64,000 nucleotides of DNA. Source: an uncultured Oscillospiraceae bacterium. Lineage in GTDB: Bacteria > Bacillota > Clostridia > Oscillospirales > Acutalibacteraceae. This document shows positions 19,586-27,848 of the stretch, piece by piece. Positions within the stretch are counted from its first letter, which is position 1; each line of letters begins with the position of its first letter. The position numbers were made by a program, and so were the translations under genes. The notes under the pieces were generated by a model that saw only the letters and a list, made by a program, of their open reading frames with translations, did not search any database and was not told the DNA's origin. Location: NCBI GenBank assembly GCA_900545655.1, contig UQZY01000004.1:15464-79463 (forward strand), given 5' to 3'.

Positions 19586-19614
19586 ATTATATCAAAATAC
19601 CTACCCTGTTACAA
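19586..19614 (-). promoter_or_regulatory. Sigma-A type promoter upstream of tmk
   Basis: TTGTAA (19609-19614) and TATAAT (19586-19591) with 17-bp spacing on the minus strand, just beyond the mazF terminator. It probably drives tmk and the close-packed genes that follow. Confidence 0.72.
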
Positions 19615-19624
19615 GTGATAAGAG

Positions 19625-19666
19625 ACAAAAAAACTGTCGGGTCACACAAAAAGTCTGACCCGACAG
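19625..19666 (-). terminator. Intrinsic terminator after mazF
   Basis: Perfect 11-bp arms CTGTCGGGTCA / TGACCCGACAG around an 11-nt loop, followed on the minus strand by seven T residues. Confidence 0.9.
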
Positions 19667-19669
19667 AAT

Positions 19670-20026
19670 TTACGCGATTGCCGGTTTAAGTCCCATACTG
19701 ACGACGATTGCTTCATCTATTCTCAGCATGTCTTTTTCTGACAATGTACCTATGTGCTCACGAAGCCTTTTTTTATCAAGCGTGCGAACCTGTTCTAAAA
19801 GTACAACCGAATCCTTTGACAGTCCGCAGCATTCGGCGTTCAGCTCAATATGAGTCGGAAGTGAGGCTTTGAGTCTCTGACTTGTTATTGCGGCGGCAAT
19901 AACCGTCGGACTGAATTTATTTCCGACATCGTTCTGAACAATAAGTACAGGTCTGATTCCACCCTGTTCGGAACCGATAACTGGACTCAAGTCGGCATAA
20001 TAAATATCTCCGCGTTTTACAGTCAT
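19670..20026 (-). CDS. mazF: MazF/PemK family endoribonuclease toxin
   Basis: 118 residues from the ATG at 20026, which has an AGGAG site 9 nt away; a GTG three codons upstream is too close to it. MazF family features: [31 protein letters not shown], and [11 protein letters not shown]. Very similar in length and sequence to Bacillus NdoA/EndoA, which cuts mRNA at UACAU. Unlike the ndoAI-ndoA pair, no antitoxin gene precedes it: the upstream side is a 187-bp gap carrying the terminator of the previous operon, and a terminator follows. The cleavage specificity is not determined. Confidence 0.93.
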   Translation of the reverse strand: MTVKRGDIYYADLSPVIGSEQGGIRPVLIVQNDVGNKFSPTVIAAAITSQRLKASLPTHIELNAECCGLSKDSVVLLEQVRTLDKKRLREHIGTLSEKDMLRIDEAIVVSMGLKPAIA

Positions 20027-20159
20027 TTTTATCACTCTCCTGCCCTATTAGTCTTGCCTGAATTTACGCAAAATAATCAACAGACAGAAAACAAATTTAA
20101 GGTGCATTCGGAGATTGCCGACCCCAAAACATATTATGTCAAAAAGCACGTATTTGACA

Positions 20160-20198
20160 CAAAAACGAGCGTGTAAAGTCAGTAAACTTTACACGCTC
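20160..20198 (-). terminator. Intrinsic terminator after the NAD(P)HX repair gene
   Basis: 12-bp perfect arms GAGCGTGTAAAG / CTTTACACGCTC with an 8-nt loop and GTTTTTG following on the minus strand. It separates mazF from the upstream operon. Confidence 0.88.
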
Positions 20199-20213
20199 AA
20201 ATAAGTCCTGCTT

Positions 20214-21779
20214 TCAGTCCTCCCCGGCAGCTTTGAAAACCTTTGAAAAGCTTGCAATTACGTCATTTGCAGTCATTGCGGACATCGACTTTTTCTTCCT
20301 TGCAAAATCCGCGGCACATCCGTGAATAAACGCGCCGACAGACGCTGCCGCAAAGGGCGTAAGACCTGTTGCGGAGAGGCCGCCGACAAGGCCGGACAGA
20401 ACATCACCGCTGCCTCCCTTTGCAAGACCCGGATTTCCGCTTGTGTTCACGTAGCAAAGACCTTCTTTGCTACAGACAAGCGTTGCGGCGCCCTTGAGCA
20501 AAACAGTCACGTCGTATTCATCTGCAAACTGCGTCGCTGTTTCACGCCTGTCAAGTCGGATTTCACCGACTGTTTTGCCGCAAAGCCTCGACATCTCGCC
20601 GGGATGAGGAGTGATTATTATATTTGCCCTTGAGTCTTTCAGCACGGAAGGGTTTTCAGAGATGGCGTTAAGGCCGTCCGCGTCAAGAACTATGGTTTTA
20701 CCAAACTCTTTAAGAACAGTATTTACAACCTCTTTTACGCCCTCACCCTTTCCGAGACCCGGACCTAAAACGACAGTGTCAAAGCGTGATAACTGTTCGG
20801 ATATTTTTACAGCGGCGCTCGCGGACAGACAGCCGTTTTCATCTGCGGGAAGCGGCATAAGCATAGCCTCTGTAGTATGTGATGTAAGGGACGGATATGC
20901 AGGCTCCGGAAAAGCTGCCGTAACAAGACCCGCTCCCGAATGTACCGCGGCATTTGTCACAAGACATGCAGCTCCCGGCATACTCCTGCTTCCGGCGATA
21001 ACAAGCACATGTCCGAAGTCATTCTTATGTGACTCAGTCTCACGAACCGGCAGAAAATCACTGATTTCATCCAAAGATAAGGTCACCATAGACGGGGAAA
21101 CCGTGAGAAGTGCCTCCTCTGAAATGCCTATCTTAAGAACCTGTACCTCTCCGCAGAATTCTCTTGACGGAAGCAGCACGTGAGCCGGCTTCAGAGTTGT
21201 TATGGCAAGGGTGAGATCCGCGCGGACACACTCGTTTTCATATGTACCCTTGTCGGAATCGACGCCGCTCGGAACATCTACCGCTATGACGTGCGCTCCT
21301 GATGTGTTTACAAGTGAAAAAAGTGTTTCCGTCACATAATCAGGTGCTCCGCGGAACCCGATTCCGAAGATACAGTCTACGATTATGTTTGCTCCCGAAA
21401 CGGCATTTTCGGACGCGGTTTGATCCCTGTCATAGCGCAGCATCCTTACTCCGGCGTCAACGGCTTTTTCGTACATCTCGACCGCGTCCTGTGCGGCGGG
21501 GGCGCCGGCTCCCATGACAACCGATACATTGTACCCGTTCTCCACCAGCTTGCGGGCTATAACAAAACCGTCTCCGCCGTTTTTGCCCTTGCCGCAAACT
21601 ACGCAAATCTTCACAAAAGACTGCGGCGAAACAACGTCCGCGTATTTCTCCGAAACAAACCTCATAACCTGTTTCGCGCACGCCGCACCCGCATTTTCCA
21701 TAAGTCGTATAAACCTTATACCGACTTCATTTTCACGTTCTTCAACACGTCTTATTTCACTTACGGTATAAACCTTCAA
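20214..21779 (-). CDS. nnr: Bifunctional NAD(P)HX epimerase/dehydratase
   Basis: 521 residues from a TTG at 21779, which has GGAGG at 8 nt; the GTG three codons upstream overlaps the site itself. The N-terminal YjeF_N epimerase domain (about 1-210) has VCGKGKNGGDGF. The C-terminal ribokinase-like dehydratase domain (about 225-515) has VLGPGLGKG, TPHPGEMSRL and the GSGDVLSGL anion hole. It repairs hydrated NADH and NADPH. It follows acpS by 35 bp and the operon ends at a terminator. Confidence 0.93.
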   Translation of the reverse strand: MKVYTVSEIRRVEERENEVGIRFIRLMENAGAACAKQVMRFVSEKYADVVSPQSFVKICVVCGKGKNGGDGFVIARKLVENGYNVSVVMGAGAPAAQDAVEMYEKAVDAGVRMLRYDRDQTASENAVSGANIIVDCIFGIGFRGAPDYVTETLFSLVNTSGAHVIAVDVPSGVDSDKGTYENECVRADLTLAITTLKPAHVLLPSREFCGEVQVLKIGISEEALLTVSPSMVTLSLDEISDFLPVRETESHKNDFGHVLVIAGSRSMPGAACLVTNAAVHSGAGLVTAAFPEPAYPSLTSHTTEAMLMPLPADENGCLSASAAVKISEQLSRFDTVVLGPGLGKGEGVKEVVNTVLKEFGKTIVLDADGLNAISENPSVLKDSRANIIITPHPGEMSRLCGKTVGEIRLDRRETATQFADEYDVTVLLKGAATLVCSKEGLCYVNTSGNPGLAKGGSGDVLSGLVGGLSATGLTPFAAASVGAFIHGCAADFARKKKSMSAMTANDVIASFSKVFKAAGED

Positions 21780-21814
21780 AAAACACACCTCCGGGAATGG
21801 TAATATAAAAAATA

Positions 21815-22189
21815 TTATTCTTCTTCCTTGTACGCTATTGCAATTGCCGTAGCAGTTGTCCTTGTATGCGTAATGCTGAGTTCAAAGACAAGACCCTCAC
21901 GCTCGACGATTTTCTTTGCTTTTCCGGAAAGATAATAATAAGGTTTTCCTTTTTCATTGTGCAAAATTTCAACCTCTTTCCACGAAAAACCGGACACACC
22001 GGTTCCGAGGGCTTTTCCGAACGCTTCCTTTGCACAAAAAGCTCCTGCAATACTTTCGGACTTCAGTCCTCTTTCTCTGTACTCAATGCACTCATTTTCA
22101 CCCAGAACCTCAGTGAAAAATCTTTCCTTACCCATGAGGTCCTCAATTCTTCGGATTTCAACGGAATCAATACCTGTAACAATTTTCAT
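21815..22189 (-). CDS. acpS: Holo-[acyl-carrier-protein] synthase
   Basis: 124 residues. It transfers 4'-phosphopantetheine from CoA to apo-ACP. The metal-binding Asp in IVTGIDSVEI and the Glu in GAFCAKEAFGKALGTG are both present. The C-terminus has LSITHTRTTATAIAIA. An AGGTGG ribosome binding site lies 5 nt upstream. It is the first gene of the acpS-nnr pair. TTGACA occurs upstream, but with a poorly spaced -10, so I do not call a promoter. Confidence 0.94.
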   Translation of the reverse strand: MKIVTGIDSVEIRRIEDLMGKERFFTEVLGENECIEYRERGLKSESIAGAFCAKEAFGKALGTGVSGFSWKEVEILHNEKGKPYYYLSGKAKKIVEREGLVFELSITHTRTTATAIAIAYKEEE

Positions 22190-22328
22190 AATTCCACCTA
22201 CAGACTTATTATTCTTTGTATGGTTCTGTCAACTGTCGTATAAATTTTAACATAAATTCGCTGCTTTCAAAAGTTATTTTAAAAAATATCCCCTTACTGA
22301 ACCGTTTTCTCTGTTGTTACCCGAATTG

Positions 22329-22591
22329 TTTTTACTTACGGTTATACTAAAAACCGTCGCCTCTTGTAGTCATCTAAGCTTTTCCCTTACGACTTTCCTG
22401 AAGCCGTCGTCCCTTGTAATCATTCCTAAAACTTTTTTCTTTATGGCTATTCTAAATTTGTCACCTCTTGTAATCATTTCTGAAGCTTTTCCCTTACGTC
22501 TTTCCTGAAGCTGTCGTCCCTTGTAATCATTTCTAAAATTTTTTCTTTATGGCTATTTTAAAATTGCCGGCTCTTGTAGTCATCTCTAAAG
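22329..22591. repeat. Five-copy ~53-bp minisatellite upstream of the pheST leader
   Basis: Units at 22329-22379, 22380-22432, 22433-22486, 22487-22539 and 22540-22591. The shared core reads approximately CCCTTGTAATCATTTCTAAA. Units 2 and 4 resemble each other most, as do 3 and 5, so the array has an ABAB pattern of about 106 bp. It fills most of the 420-bp space between acpS and the pheS promoter and lies before that promoter, so it is not in the T-box transcript. Confidence 0.85.
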
Positions 22592-22612
22592 ACCTCCTTA
22601 TTTATATTTATC

Positions 22613-22641
22613 TTGAAAAACCGATTATAACGTGTTAGAAT
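22613..22641 (+). promoter_or_regulatory. Promoter of the T-box-pheS-pheT transcript
   Basis: TTGAAA (22613-22618), 17-bp spacer, TAGAAT (22636-22641). Transcription would begin near 22648, at the beginning of the T-box leader. Confidence 0.78.
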
Positions 22642-22649
22642 GTTCACCG

Positions 22650-22881
22650 TAATTAAATATCGAAACGCGTTGAAGGAAAGAGTACGCATGAACACGCCTT
22701 TTAAAGAGAGTACTTGTCACCGGCTGAAAGCTTGTACAGAAGACACGTGCGGAAGTTCACTCCCGAGTGTTTCACGTAAGCCCACGTCACGGGTCATTGA
22801 GTGCCCGGATTCATCTCCGGGAAATTGGGTGGTACCGCGGAGTCATACTTCGTCCCTTACTTTAAGGGGCGGAGTTTTTTT
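22650..22881 (+). ncRNA. T-box leader, phenylalanine-specific
   Basis: A tRNA-sensing riboswitch. The stem I landmarks GGAAAGAGTA, AAAGAGAG and CACCGGCTGAAAG are present. The specifier lies in GGAAGTTCACT, giving UUC (Phe) at 22756-22758. The T-box sequence TTGGGTGGTACCGCGG at 22825-22840 pairs with uncharged tRNA. The terminator stem is 22848-22858 with 22864-22874 (11 pairs), then seven T. Uncharged tRNA-Phe should favour the antiterminator and expression of pheST. Confidence 0.95.
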
Positions 22882-22902
22882 ACGCCCGGAAAGGAAAAAG
22901 AT

Positions 22903-23922
22903 ATGAAACAACAACTTGAGTTAATTCGTAAAAATGCCGAAGAAGCGCTCAAAGTTGCTCCTTCACTCGAAGAGCTTGACAAAATCAGAGTAAAGTTTCT
23001 CGGAAAAAAAGGTGAGCTTACCGCCGTTCTCAAGCAAATGGGCGGACTTTCACCGGAAGAGCGTCCTATCATAGGTCAGGTCGCAAACGAGATACGCGAG
23101 TATATCTCGGATGAAATTGACGAAAAGGTTGCCGAGCTTAAGAAGCTTCAGCAGCAGAAAAAGCTTGAGACGGAGACAATAGACGTAACCCTCCCGGGAA
23201 CCCCCTGTGAGCTCGGGCACAAGCACCCGCTCTCCATCGTTCTTGACGAGGTTGAAGACATCTTTATGGGCATGGGCTTTGATATTGCCGAGGGCCCCGA
23301 GGTTGAGTGGGACCACTACAATTTTGAGATGCTTAACATACCGAAGGATCATCCTGCAAGAGATACGCAGGACACCTTTTACATCACCGAAAACATGCTC
23401 CTTCGCACTCAGACATCTCCGGTACAGATAAGAGTTATGGAAAACACACAGCCGCCCATTCGCATCATTGCTCCGGGCCGTGTATACAGAAGTGATGCGG
23501 TTGACGCAACTCACTCACCTCTTTTCCACCAGATAGAGGGTCTCGTTGTAGACGAGGGAATAACAATGGCAGACCTTAAGGGAACCCTTGATATGTGGGC
23601 AAAAAAACTCTACGGTCCCAACACAAAGACAAGACTTCGCCCACACCACTTCCCGTTCACAGAGCCCTCCTGCGAGGTTGACATTTCCTGCTTCAAGTGC
23701 GGAGGCGTCGGATGCCCCATGTGTAAGGGTGAGGGATGGATTGAGATTCTCGGCGGCGGCATGGTCCACCCGAAGGTTCTCAAAAACGGCGGAATAGATC
23801 CTGAAAAGTACTCGGGATTCGCTTTCGGTATAGGACTTGAAAGAATAGTAATGTTCAGATTCGGACTCGACGACATGCGTATGCTCTATGAAAATGATAC
23901 GCGTTTCCTCGAGCAGTTTTAA
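22903..23922 (+). CDS. pheS: Phenylalanyl-tRNA synthetase alpha subunit
   Basis: 339 residues. Class II synthetase catalytic subunit of the alpha2-beta2 enzyme. An N-terminal coiled coil is followed by motif 2 ([10 protein letters not shown]), the [12 protein letters not shown] segment with the conserved FPFTEPS, and motif 3 ([13 protein letters not shown]). A zinc-like cysteine group ([14 protein letters not shown]) is also typical. AAAGGA precedes the ATG. It is controlled by the T-box leader just upstream. Confidence 0.97.
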   Translation: MKQQLELIRKNAEEALKVAPSLEELDKIRVKFLGKKGELTAVLKQMGGLSPEERPIIGQVANEIREYISDEIDEKVAELKKLQQQKKLETETIDVTLPGTPCELGHKHPLSIVLDEVEDIFMGMGFDIAEGPEVEWDHYNFEMLNIPKDHPARDTQDTFYITENMLLRTQTSPVQIRVMENTQPPIRIIAPGRVYRSDAVDATHSPLFHQIEGLVVDEGITMADLKGTLDMWAKKLYGPNTKTRLRPHHFPFTEPSCEVDISCFKCGGVGCPMCKGEGWIEILGGGMVHPKVLKNGGIDPEKYSGFAFGIGLERIVMFRFGLDDMRMLYENDTRFLEQF

Positions 23923-23937
23923 GGGAGGTGCCAAACA

Positions 23938-26319
23938 ATGAATTTATCAAAAAAATGGCTTGCCGATTATGTAACGGTTGATGCCGATGACAGAGATTTT
24001 TCGGAGGCGCTTACCCTCTCGGGATCCAAGGTTGAATCATATGAGCACGAAGGATCAGAGCTTAAAAATATCGTTGTGGGAAAGGTTCTTTCCCTGACAC
24101 GTCATCCCGACTCGGACCATCTCTGGATTTGTGAGATTGACGTCGGAGGCGAAAGAAATCTTCAGATAGTAACAGGTGCGCAGAACCTCTCTGAAGGAGA
24201 TATCGTTCCCGTTGCACTCAACAACTCGGTTGTCGCAGGCGGTCATAAGATAACGACCGGAAAGCTCCGCGGTGTAAATTCCGAAGGAATGCTTTGCTCG
24301 CTCGGAGAGCTCGGTCTTACACTTCATGACTTCCCGTATGCGATTGAGGACGGAATCTTCGTTCTCGGAGACGACTGTGACCGCACACTCGGAATGGATA
24401 TACATGATGCAATCGGTCTTAATGACACGGTTGTAGAGTTTGAAATTACATCGAACAGACCCGACTGCCTTTCGGTCATAGGACTTGCGAGGGAGACGGC
24501 TGCGACTTACGATATTCCCCTTAAGCTCCACACACCGGAGGTAAAGCCCGGTATTGACAATGTAAATGATTATCTTAAGGTTGACATAGAGGTTCCCGAA
24601 AAATGTTACCGTTATGTCGGCGGAGTTGTCAAAAATGTACGTGTTGCTCCGTCTCCGCGTTGGATGAGAGAACGCCTTAGAGCTTGCGGCGTACGCCCTA
24701 TAAACAATATCGTAGACATAACAAACTATGTTATGCTTGAATACGGTCAGCCGATGCATGCGTTTGACCTGCGTTTCCTCAAGGGAAATCATGTCATCGT
24801 AAGAAACGCAAAAAGCGGCGAAACGATAACAACACTCGACGGTGAGGAAAGAACTCTCACCGAGGACATGATGGTAATTGCAGACGAGGAAAAGCCGGTT
24901 GCCGTTGCAGGTGTTATGGGAGGAGAATACTCCGGCATCATGGACGACACAAACACCATCGTATTTGAATCAGCTTGCTTCAACGGACCGTCCGTGAGAC
25001 GCACCGCAAAAAATCTCGGAATGAGAACAGAGTCTTCATCACGTTTTGAGAAACAGCTTAATCCCGACAGCTGCGATGTCTGCTTAAACCGTGCGCTTGA
25101 GCTTGTCCAGTTGTTTGACGCCGGAGACGTTGCAACCGGAACAGTTGACTGCTACAAAACTCCGAACAAGCCCGTAACTCTGCCCTTTGACCCCGAATGG
25201 ACAAACAGATTCATCGGCATAGATGTATCCGCAGACGAGCAGGCGAAAATCCTTCGCAAGATAGGATTTACCGTAGAAAACGGCACTGTCACAGCTCCGT
25301 CATTCCGTATAGATATCGAGCACCAGGCTGATCTCTCCGAAGAAATCGCAAGATTTTACGGCTACAACAAGATTCCGGACAGAGAACTCCGCGGTGTCGC
25401 AAAAGCAGGACTTACCCCGCGTCAGAGCTTCAACAAGCTCGTTGAAAGAACCATGCAGAGCTGCGGGCTCTCCGAGATTCAAACCTTCTCGTTCATAAGC
25501 CCGAAGTCGTATGACAGGATATGCCTGCAGGAAAACTCAAAGCTGCGCGATTGCGTTGTCATCTCAAATCCGCTCGGTGAAGATACCAGCGTTATGAGAA
25601 CAACGGCTGTTCCCTCTATGCTCGAGGTTCTTTCCAGAAACTACAACAACAGAAACGAAAAGGCATATCTCTATGAGCTTGCCACAACATATGCTTCAAA
25701 CGGTACGAAGGAGCTTCCCCGTGAGGACCAGCAGCTTGTTCTCGGTATGTACGGTAAAGAAGCCGACTTCTTCAGGCTCAAGGGCGTTGTTGAAAAGCTT
25801 CTTGAAATCTGCGGTATACGTGAATATGATGTCGAGGCAAAGAAGGATTGTCCGACATTCCACCCCGGAAGAACAGGCATCATCACGGTCGACGGCGAAG
25901 AGCTTGCAATTCTCGGCGAAGTACATCCCGCCGTTCTTTCAAACTATGATATCGGCTCGAGAGTATATATTGCTTCCGTAAACGTCGAGTGTCTTTATCT
26001 CAAATCCGACCTGAACCGCACATACAAGGCTCTTCCTAAGTTCCCGGCAACCACACGTGACCTTGCATTTGTTGTCAGCTCGGACACTCCGGTTCTTCGC
26101 CTTGAAAAGGAAATAAGGAAGGCAACCGGTAAAATACTTGAGAACATCGACCTTTTCGACGTCTATGAAGGAGCTCAGGTAGGCGCGGACAAAAAGAGTG
26201 TTGCATTCAACCTGAGATTCCGCTCCGCAGAGCGCACACTCACGGATGAGGAATGTTCAAATGCCGTAAACAAAGCAATAAAGGCTGTTGAAGCACTCGG
26301 CGCAACGCTCAGAAGCTAA
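23938..26319 (+). CDS. pheT: Phenylalanyl-tRNA synthetase beta subunit
   Basis: 793 residues, normal for bacteria. It has the N-terminal EMAP-like tRNA-binding domain (VVGKVLSLTRHPDSDHL), the B3/B4 editing region (FEITSNRPDCLSVIGLARE), B5 domains, and the C-terminal anticodon-binding FDX-ACB domain (KFPATTRDLAFVV). An AAGGGAGGTG site lies 9 nt before the ATG; 15 bp separate it from pheS. Confidence 0.97.
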   Translation: MNLSKKWLADYVTVDADDRDFSEALTLSGSKVESYEHEGSELKNIVVGKVLSLTRHPDSDHLWICEIDVGGERNLQIVTGAQNLSEGDIVPVALNNSVVAGGHKITTGKLRGVNSEGMLCSLGELGLTLHDFPYAIEDGIFVLGDDCDRTLGMDIHDAIGLNDTVVEFEITSNRPDCLSVIGLARETAATYDIPLKLHTPEVKPGIDNVNDYLKVDIEVPEKCYRYVGGVVKNVRVAPSPRWMRERLRACGVRPINNIVDITNYVMLEYGQPMHAFDLRFLKGNHVIVRNAKSGETITTLDGEERTLTEDMMVIADEEKPVAVAGVMGGEYSGIMDDTNTIVFESACFNGPSVRRTAKNLGMRTESSSRFEKQLNPDSCDVCLNRALELVQLFDAGDVATGTVDCYKTPNKPVTLPFDPEWTNRFIGIDVSADEQAKILRKIGFTVENGTVTAPSFRIDIEHQADLSEEIARFYGYNKIPDRELRGVAKAGLTPRQSFNKLVERTMQSCGLSEIQTFSFISPKSYDRICLQENSKLRDCVVISNPLGEDTSVMRTTAVPSMLEVLSRNYNNRNEKAYLYELATTYASNGTKELPREDQQLVLGMYGKEADFFRLKGVVEKLLEICGIREYDVEAKKDCPTFHPGRTGIITVDGEELAILGEVHPAVLSNYDIGSRVYIASVNVECLYLKSDLNRTYKALPKFPATTRDLAFVVSSDTPVLRLEKEIRKATGKILENIDLFDVYEGAQVGADKKSVAFNLRFRSAERTLTDEECSNAVNKAIKAVEALGATLRS

Positions 26320-26383
26320 GCTGAAAAAATAAATTATTATGCGGTTTTGACAATAACGTAATTCCTTTTTAATTATTTTTAGA

Positions 26384-26412
26384 TTGTTTTATCATACCAA
26401 ATGGTATATAAT
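26384..26412 (+). promoter_or_regulatory. Promoter of ireB with a palindrome in its spacer
   Basis: TTGTTT (26384-26389), 17-bp spacer, TATAAT (26407-26412). The spacer contains ATACCAAATGGTAT (26394-26407), 6-bp inverted arms around AA, a plausible operator for an unknown repressor. Confidence 0.7.
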
Positions 26413-26446
26413 GTTTTTTGCACATATTTGTTGGAGGTGGACTCTA

Positions 26447-26692
26447 GTGACTGATAAAACCATAAAGTTTTCCCTTCCGGAGGATTCGGATGCGGAGATG
26501 AAGCAAATTTTGGGTGAGGTTTACAATGCTCTTTCTGAAAAGGGCTACAATCCTATAAGCCAGATAGTCGGATACATCCTTTCTGAGGATCCGACATATA
26601 TCACAACTCACAACAACGCCCGCAGTCTTATCAGACGTATAGACAGAGATGAGCTCCTTCAAACACTGGTAAGAGAGTTCTTGAAAGGGTGA
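26447..26692 (+). CDS. ireB: IreB family regulatory phosphoprotein
   Basis: 81 residues from the GTG at 26447, with GGAGGTG 7 nt before it. UPF0297/IreB family: TDKTIKFSLPED, then LSEKGYNPISQIVGYILSEDP and YITTHNNAR. In Enterococcus, IreB is phosphorylated on N-terminal threonines by the PASTA kinase IreK and negatively regulates cephalosporin resistance; threonines occur here at residues 2 and 5. The kinase is not in the window. In many Firmicutes the neighbour is ruvX, which is absent here. Confidence 0.93.
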   Translation: MTDKTIKFSLPEDSDAEMKQILGEVYNALSEKGYNPISQIVGYILSEDPTYITTHNNARSLIRRIDRDELLQTLVREFLKG

Positions 26693-26699
26693 AATAAAA

Positions 26700-27014
26700 G
26701 TGGCTGCAAAAAAAGGTAACAAATTCCTTACCTACAAAGGCAAGCCCCTCGTACGTAACGGCAACACACTTTATTACGGAAACATGTATGACCCGTATGT
26801 TGTTATGCTCACGATAAAGAGCACAAAGGAACAGGGCGACATGAAGATTGCGGACAGAGTTTCCGTACAGCTCATTTCGACAGACGTTGAGCTCAGTCCG
26901 ACAAGCCGTATCATAAAGACAAGCGAAAAGAGCGGTCTTTATCCTGCTATGGATATCGGCTCCATATGGCTTGAGCGTGCGCTGAAGGATGCCTTAAAAT
27001 CACACAAAGTGTAA
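26700..27014 (+). CDS. Conserved hypothetical protein following ireB
   Basis: 104 residues, starting at a GTG with AAGGGTG 9 nt upstream and 7 bp after the ireB stop, so almost certainly co-transcribed. It contains NKFLTYKGKPLVRNGNTLYY, a beta-rich middle and an amphipathic C-terminal helix (GSIWLERALKDAL). It resembles a small uncharacterised protein I believe is common in Clostridia. No catalytic motif, signal peptide or membrane segment is present. Function unknown; its position suggests a link to IreB. Confidence 0.82.
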   Translation: MAAKKGNKFLTYKGKPLVRNGNTLYYGNMYDPYVVMLTIKSTKEQGDMKIADRVSVQLISTDVELSPTSRIIKTSEKSGLYPAMDIGSIWLERALKDALKSHKV

Positions 27015-27020
27015 AAATAC

Positions 27021-27060
27021 AAGCTACTCCGTTTATCGGAGTAGCTTTATTTTTATATTT
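27021..27060 (+). terminator. Intrinsic terminator after the ireB operon
   Basis: 11-bp arms AAGCTACTCCG / CGGAGTAGCTT, 5-nt loop, then a T-rich run. Confidence 0.88.
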
Positions 27061-27075
27061 ATTACACTACACTTT

Positions 27076-27182
27076 GGTACTCATTTGCTGTCAACTGATA
27101 CTCATTGTGCCGTTAACTGATACTCGTTGTGCCGTTACTTATACCCATTGAGCTGTTAACTGATACTTTTTGTGCCGTATAA
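27076..27182. repeat. Five-copy ~22-bp degenerate tandem repeat
   Basis: Units of 21-22 bp based on GATACTCATTGTGCCGTTAACT start at 27076, 27097, 27119, 27141 and 27162. This is the main content of the 306-bp gap between the ireB operon and the lipoprotein gene; the rest is A/T-rich with no clear signal. Confidence 0.8.
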
Positions 27183-27320
27183 ATTTTCAGTTGTCTCTTT
27201 TGCGCTTTCGACAGCATTCTCCGTAACTGGTAGTTTAAAATAAGATACAAAACGGCATATGTCACAGCCTTTAAAAGATACATCGCCTTAAACAAAAATA
27301 ATTATGAAATATGCAAAGAG

Positions 27321-27848
27321 ATGATAGTTATGATGAGCATTGCAGCAAAAAGAACAATCATTTTATTTTACGTGTCAGTATTTATTATTATCCTTTCCGG
27401 GTGCAAAAGTGAAGGAAAATACGATCTTCCCCTTTTTATAAAAAGCTTCAATGAAAACTACGGTGAAGAAAAAATAAAGGAAGAAAATATGCTAATTCAC
27501 GACAATACATTTTATTTTTTTCTGCCCTCGGGCTCTTCCTCGGCGGGTGAAATACTTCTCACTGTGAGTGAAAATAAAAATAAGGAGATATATGAATGTG
27601 GAATTTCCGTAATAAGAGATGTCAAAACAGACACCGATGAATTCAAAAAGATATTCTCATCCGCATTTTGCTCAATGACGAATAAGGATGAAAAGAAGGC
27701 AGAGGAAATCCTTGAATCACTTTCTCCGGATGAAATAAACACATATACAAAGGGGAAAAACATCATAAAAAGTGCAGATAAGTACAAGGTTGACCTGATA
27801 AGCAACGAAGCCGGAACCGGAGTATATATCTACAGGGCTTCTGAGTAA
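27321..27848 (+). CDS. Small putative lipoprotein
   Basis: 175 residues. N-terminal hydrophobic segment ending in a lipobox (FIIILSGC, Cys28), then a hydrophilic, lysine- and glutamate-rich domain of mixed alpha/beta character (GEILLTVSENKN, ECGISVIRDVK). No family is recognised. An ATG three codons downstream (27330) would sit 9 nt from AAAGAG and could be the real start. The 3' end overlaps the convergent yigZ gene by 19 bp. Confidence 0.72.
   Translation: MIVMMSIAAKRTIILFYVSVFIIILSGCKSEGKYDLPLFIKSFNENYGEEKIKEENMLIHDNTFYFFLPSGSSSAGEILLTVSENKNKEIYECGISVIRDVKTDTDEFKKIFSSAFCSMTNKDEKKAEEILESLSPDEINTYTKGKNIIKSADKYKVDLISNEAGTGVYIYRASE

Noticed and set aside
20036..20160. Antitoxin gene before mazF
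   Set aside because: No frame longer than about 11 residues with a start codon is present on the coding strand.
22314..22508. Plus-strand 64-residue open frame in the minisatellite
   Set aside because: It lies wholly in the 53-bp repeats, has no ribosome site, and the repeat length breaks the frame from unit to unit.
22329..22591. Possible CRISPR array
   Set aside because: The units are contiguous with no unique spacers, diverge from one another, and no cas genes are present.
24055..24792. 245-residue minus-strand frame inside pheT
   Set aside because: Antisense to a conserved gene, with composition typical of a shadow frame.
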